Of a DNA stretch of 11,829 nucleotides, positions 7,826 through 11,829 are shown piece by piece (position 1 is the first letter of the stretch; each line of letters starts with the position of its first letter). Under the pieces are notes generated by a model. The model had not been told where the DNA came from. It was given only the letters and a program-made list of their open reading frames with translations, and made no database searches. Source of the DNA: Micractinium sp. NFX-FRZ. Its lineage: Eukaryota; Chlorophyta; Trebouxiophyceae; Chlorellales; Chlorellaceae. Location of the stretch: the NCBI GenBank assembly GCA_029339195.1, contig JAPTJF010000816.1, positions 1-11,829 of the forward strand, read 5' to 3'. The position numbers and the translations under genes were made by a program.

Positions 7826-8250
7826 GCAGGGAGAGGAGGAGGCACGGCACGAGCGTTGAGCCAGGAAGGGCGCAAGCTTGCGGTTCGTGTTCTTTCATTT
7901 GATATTTTCTTGTGGGCAGGGTTCCATTTCTCTTTGGGTAGGGAAGAGCCCCCCATGTATGCATGTGTTGCTCAGAGGAGATGAATGGGGCACGGGCCGC
8001 AGTGCGGCAACAGGTGAGGCAGGCCTCTGCTGCAGGGCGAGCACGCCGCGACCTGCTGCTGGTCCGAAACCCTCTGCAGGTAGCAAGGTAACTGCGGGGA
8101 GCGGTGATGTGTGCTGCCGTGTGTCAGTGTGCCAATGTGTGAGACTGAGCAGAGGCAAGAGGCGCTTGAAGCACAGGGCTGCTTAGCTGTCGAGCAGCCA
8201 GGCCGTGCTGCCAGAGCTGTATCTGGTGATGGTTGTGATCTTCTGTGGTC
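7826..8250 (+). repeat. ~425-bp tandem unit, copy 2
   Basis: Begins with the same 20 bases as copy 1, offset by 504. The landmarks recur: CTTGTGGGCAGGG at about 7909, GGGAAGAGCCCC at about 7941, TTGCTCAGAGG at about 7969, GGGGCACGGGC at about 7987 and CCAGAGCTGT at 8211. It is about 70 bases shorter than copy 1 before the last landmark. The end is a gradual loss of similarity. In the matching frame it reads MNGARAAVRQQ. Confidence 0.7.
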
Positions 8251-8423
8251 ACAAGTGGGCACAAGTGGCAGCATTTCAGTGTGGGGCAGCCGCCCGGCTT
8301 GCGTCCGTTAACGTTCTTGCCCCAACCACCAGCCTTGCTGGCGCAGGCTGCCACCTGCCGCTACCGCCTGCAAGGCCCGCCACCCCACACATCCGTCCCA
8401 TATTTCTGCCTGCTGTTGTGTGT

Positions 8424-8448
8424 GCGACATCTTTACTCAACATGTCGC
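8424..8448. repeat. Short inverted repeat overlapping a 22-bp direct repeat
   Basis: GCGACAT (8424-8430) and ATGTCGC (8442-8448) are exact reverse complements around an 11-base loop. The same place is a loose tandem direct repeat, CGACATCTTTACTCAA followed by CGCATCTTTGAGCAA. It lies about 300 bases before the gene B ATG, so it could be regulatory. There is no further support. Confidence 0.5.
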
Positions 8449-8745
8449 ATCTTTGAGCAATGCAGGCCCGCAGCTGGTGTGAGCTCTCGAGGATGCCACA
8501 TCAGCCGCAGCATCAGCACCTGGGATTCTGCACCGCCTCGGCAGCAGCTCGCACGTCTGTGGTCCGTAGATAAGGCCCCAGAACCCGCCCAATCGCAAGA
8601 GCGCCTTTCATCGCCTCGTTCAGGCGCCCGCCGCCACTCTCGGGGCTTCGTAAGGCGCTGCCGCCCTCAGACAGGGGCACAGGAAGCCCAAGGCAGGCGC
8701 AGCTACCTAAGCTTGCCACCAGCGGCTAGGCCGCCCGCCTCCGCC

Positions 8746-11700
8746 ATGAGCGGCGCCCAGCAGTGGAAGCAGGCGCTGTCGCAGCTGGAGCAGCTTCTGG
8801 ATGGCCACCTGCTAAGCCCGGTGCAGGCGCAGCATGAGCAAGCATTGGCAGTGGCGATTGACTGCAGCGACGCTGCCGCAAGCATTGAATCCATGGGTGC
8901 TGTGCCTGGCGAGCAAGCACGCCAGCGGCTGTCCAGGTGTGGTGCAGAAGCAGGAGGCAGGCCATGAAAACTGCCGCGTGGACAACTACAGAGTGCATAC
9001 CTGCGTGGAGGCATTCCTCCATCATACCAGAGTTGCGGCTTACCTGACACCTCGCCCCAATGATGATGCAGGGCGGTGCGCCTGGCAGGCGAACAGCTGC
9101 AGCAGGTAGATGCTGCCCTGGCGGCAGCCACGGCTCCCATCCTCCCTCAAACTCAGCGCCTGATGGCTGCTCTGATCATGGGCAGGGTCTGCGCTAAGCT
9201 GCTCCACAGCTCGCACCAGGGCGGCCAGGATGTGTACCGACTGGCAGCCGGGGCTTGCAAGCTGGCATTTGGCAGCGGGCGCTGCATGCTGCAGCAGGCA
9301 GTGTCGGCCATGGCCCCTTTCAAGACTACTCTGAACGTCCTGGATTGCCAGACCCTCGCGATCAGAAACATTTGCATCATGTTGTCAGCGCCATGGGCCG
9401 GACCCACCCTGCCAGCTGTGGCCAGGACGGCCGCCAAGCCCAGCGCGCTGCTGCCCTGGCTGGTGACGGCTGGACGCACGCTGGCGCACCTATCAGCACG
9501 AGCACGTGCGTGCCAGCTGCAGCTGCTCCTGCATCCATGCAAGCATGCCTTGGCACCATGTGCACCTCATTGGCTCCCTCTCATGGGTTCGTGGTGCCTC
9601 CCCTTCTCCCGCAGGCCCGGAGGAGCACTGCAGCCTGTTCCGCTGTTCCGCTGCCAGTCTGACCGACGTCATGAGCCTGGCTGTCAGCAACGCATACTTC
9701 CAGCTGGAGGCAGCATTGGCAGGGACGCCGCAGCAGCAGCAGCCGCTGCTAGATATTGCGCTGCTCTTAGTGGACCTGCTGCTGATGCAGGCCAAGGAGC
9801 TGCCATCAAGCAGTGCCAGATGCAAAGCCGGTGCCACTGAAAGCACTGCCTGTGCCGTGTTCCAGTGCCTGTGCCGTGGCCTTGACGTGGTGTCATCTTC
9901 GGCACTCAGGGACATCAAGTTGCAGCTGGCCAGCTCGGGCAGGGCACTGCTGCTGCTGGCACCTGCAGCGAGCACGCTGCGCCTGCTGATGACAGCCGGG
10001 GCGGTGCTGACGCGCGGCGACCGCGCCCTTGCATGCAGCAAGGCGATACGACTAGCAGGTCTGCCTGTGTTCACGGCAATGCGAGCAATGGACACGACTA
10101 ACAACATGAGCACTCAGAAGCAGATCTCTGAGGTAGCCGCAGCTATGGTGCAGCTGGCCCCACTCCTTGCTGCAGCTGTGCAGCTGTGCGCTTGCGAGGG
10201 CTCCCTCCCACCTGACGGCAGCGCCCTTGGCGTGGCACTCCACTCCAGCGAAGTTGCTATGCGAGCGCTTCAGTTCGCACCCGCCATTGCAAGCTGGGGC
10301 CAAGCTGTTGAGTGGTGCAGCGCAGGTAGGGGGTGCAAGGATGTTTGGTTCGAACATCAGCTTCGTGAGGCGGCAAGCACGCTCACACTGGTTACCCGTG
10401 CCGTCCCTTGCGCGTGCAGTCGATGCCTGCCTGCGGTTGCTGCCAGTGCTTAGCGAGGTGCACGCCAAGTGGACAAGGGCGGCACCCGCTGCGGCTTTCC
10501 AGCAGGAGCCTTTGGAGGGGAGGCACCCAGCTGGGGCGTCGGCGGCACTTGCTGCAGCATGCTTCCATTCGTGGCCAATGGCCCTCAATGCCATTAATGC
10601 CTTCCAGGCCAAGCTGGCGCAGTCGTCACAGCAGGGCGTGCAGCCAGCTGATGCTGACGCCAATGCGGCTTGGCACCTGCACACCACTGCCTGCCGCTTG
10701 CTGCACTGGGCCGCGGCAGGCAGCGAGGAGCAGCTGGCCGTGCTACCGCAGCTGGGCGACTGGCCGCTGCTGGCAAAGTACGCGTGGGACACATTCGAGC
10801 TGGCCTCCTCACTCAGCTTGAACTTGAGGGAGGCGGCACTGGAAGGCGGGCAGGAGGAGCTGGCCTCGCCACTAGGCAGGTAAAGGTGTTGTGTTTCCGT
10901 GCAATGGATGCCTAGCGGGTGATCCCAGTGGCAATCGCAGTGATATTGACGCACCCTCGCCACACCTGCAGGCGCCTTCAAGCGATCAGCGCTGCACACT
11001 CTCAGCTGCTGCCAATCATAGCGGCCAAGCAGGGGCAGACGATGGAGCAGGCGGCGGCTGACCCTATGTTTTGCGATGCGTTGTGGACGGTAGTGGCCAC
11101 CTCCCCTTCGGCGCTGCTGACGCCTGAGCATCTAACCGCCTTTGAGCTCAGTGTGCGGCACGAGTGGCAGGTGAGCATCCTGAAATCCATGTCTTGCCAT
11201 ATGCATAAAGTGTTAAAGGCATCAGACTGTGCGACTAATGGAAATGTATCGCTGCACAAACGACCCATGGTTTGCCGCCGGCAATCTCCTCATTTCTTGT
11301 GCAGGAATCCACGGGTCAATCTTTGCGCCTGTGGAGCTCCGCACACCTCGTTTTCAGCGATGCTATGCACTGGCCGCGCTTTGCCAGCCTGTTGCTCGGC
11401 AGCGGCCTGCTAACGCGTGGCCTGCAGCTGGCTGTGCAGGCAGGCCTGCCGCCAACTGAGCTGGAGCTGGTGAGCTGTCGTATGCTCTGTTGGCTATGTG
11501 TCTTGTTGAAACATCTCCTGATTGTGTTGTCATGTGTGGTTGAGCTTGCAGCGCAGTATGCCATGCAGCCAGCGGACTATCTTCGTGGAGTGTGCGTTCC
11601 ACTCCTATTGCCAGATGTGTATTCATGCGGCAGAGCGCGCACGCGCCAGGCAACCCAACGCCTGGTGGCGCAGCAAGCAGCCGGCACTCAATAGGGGCGC

Positions 11701-11829
11701 GGGGCCAGCCTCTCTTTGGTCCTCCAAAACCTACAGGGGAGCGCTGGCCCGCTCCGTGAGCTGGCAGCAGAGCAGCCTGACGGCATCCTGGTCGTGGAGC
11801 CGTGGCAGCACCCACTCCCTAGCCTGCCA
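8746..11829 (+). CDS. Tandem paralogue of the MYND-finger protein, gene B (3' end cut by window)
   Basis: Exons: 8746-8936, 9072-9505, 9615-10325, 10420-10879, 10972-11170, 11305-11469, then less certain 11557-11664 and 11737-11829. The first six encode 720 residues in one uninterrupted frame. Introns have the same phases as gene A (2,1,1,2,0,0). Shared blocks include LAGEQLQQ and AAKPSALLPWLVTAGRTL in exon 2, LPPDG in exon 3, RLQAI-x-AAH and AAKQG in exon 5, and SGLL-xx-GLQLAV in exon 6. The protein is Ala/Leu-rich and probably helical throughout. No function is known for this region. Exon 4 is 460 nt against 118 in gene A, adding about 114 residues. The MYND finger expected from gene A is not reached before the window ends. 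The start is supported by the CCGCC|ATG context shared with gene A. Confidence 0.78.
11470..11829 (+). other. Unresolved 3' part of gene B
   Basis: After exon 6 (ending ELEL) the donor GTGAGC at 11470 is clear. Acceptors end at 11551 (TTGCAG) or 11556 (GCGCAG). The second gives an 87-nt intron with no in-frame stop, so splicing or retention both lead to YAMQPADYLRG. A donor at 11665 and acceptor CCTACAG ending 11736 then give GSAGPLRELAAEQPDG, which runs open to the window end and looks protein-like. Using the first acceptor gives a different frame, also open to the end. Neither option aligns well with exon 7 of gene A. Confidence 0.35.

Larger units (their letters stand above)
7299..8745. 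other. Intergenic region between the paralogues, largely duplicated sequence
   Basis: No gene could be supported. The stretch holds two diverged copies of a ~500 bp unit (7322-7825 and 7826 to about 8250), followed by about 500 bases that should include promoter and 5' UTR of gene B. No TGTAA polyadenylation motif was found anywhere in it, so the 3' end of gene A is undefined. Open frames on both strands reflect the GC-rich composition and the repeats. Confidence 0.6.

Noticed and set aside
6996..7964. 322-codon minus-strand frame with repeated CLLLSLP segments
   Set aside because: The repeated peptide is the reverse reading of the GAGGAGGAGG elements. Part of the frame overlaps the MYND exon, and no domain is recognisable.
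10052..11131. 359-codon open frame on the minus strand
   Set aside because: It lies antisense to gene B exons 3-5, which are supported by paralogue comparison and splice sites. Long antisense frames are expected in GC-rich coding DNA.
1..11829. tRNA or rRNA genes, transposase or reverse transcriptase
   Set aside because: No cloverleaf-like or conserved rRNA segment and no mobile-element protein motif were noticed in any frame.

Overview
The window looks like nuclear DNA of a GC-rich, intron-rich unicellular green alga, most likely a Chlorella-like trebouxiophyte. The reasons are: genes split into many short exons with GT(or GC)...CAG introns; the 3' end of a HUP/STP-type H+/hexose symporter, a family first described in Chlorella; a TGTAA polyadenylation motif; and tandem copies of an alanine/leucine-rich protein with a C-terminal MYND zinc finger, a type that is often expanded in such algae. 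The organism is inferred from these traits, not proven. All three recognisable genes lie on the + strand.

Layout: 1-109 is an almost pure G run (assembly artefact or simple repeat) inside an intron. 272-2622 holds the last six exons of the sugar transporter; its 5' part lies outside the window. One of its introns contains degenerate tandem copies of the preceding coding exon, and another uses a GC donor. 2623-4065 is 3' UTR and intergenic DNA with a (CCCAA)n tract. 4066-7298 is a complete seven-exon MYND-finger gene (called gene A here), whose frame is broken by an apparent 5-nt insertion in exon 3. 7299-8745 is intergenic and made largely of two diverged copies of a ~500 bp unit, with traces that resemble decayed C-terminal tails of the same protein family. 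8746-11829 is a tandem paralogue (gene B), intact through six exons and cut by the window end before any MYND finger is reached.

Genes A and B share start context, exon order and intron phases (2,1,1,2,0,0). They also share protein blocks, including the almost invariant AAKPSALLPWLVTAGRTL, so they arose by tandem duplication of an intron-bearing gene. They differ by small indels, by a large length difference in exon 4, and at the 3' end. The biochemical role of the large helical N-terminal region is not recognisable from sequence. MYND fingers generally mediate protein-protein contacts. The transporter has no evident functional link to the MYND pair.
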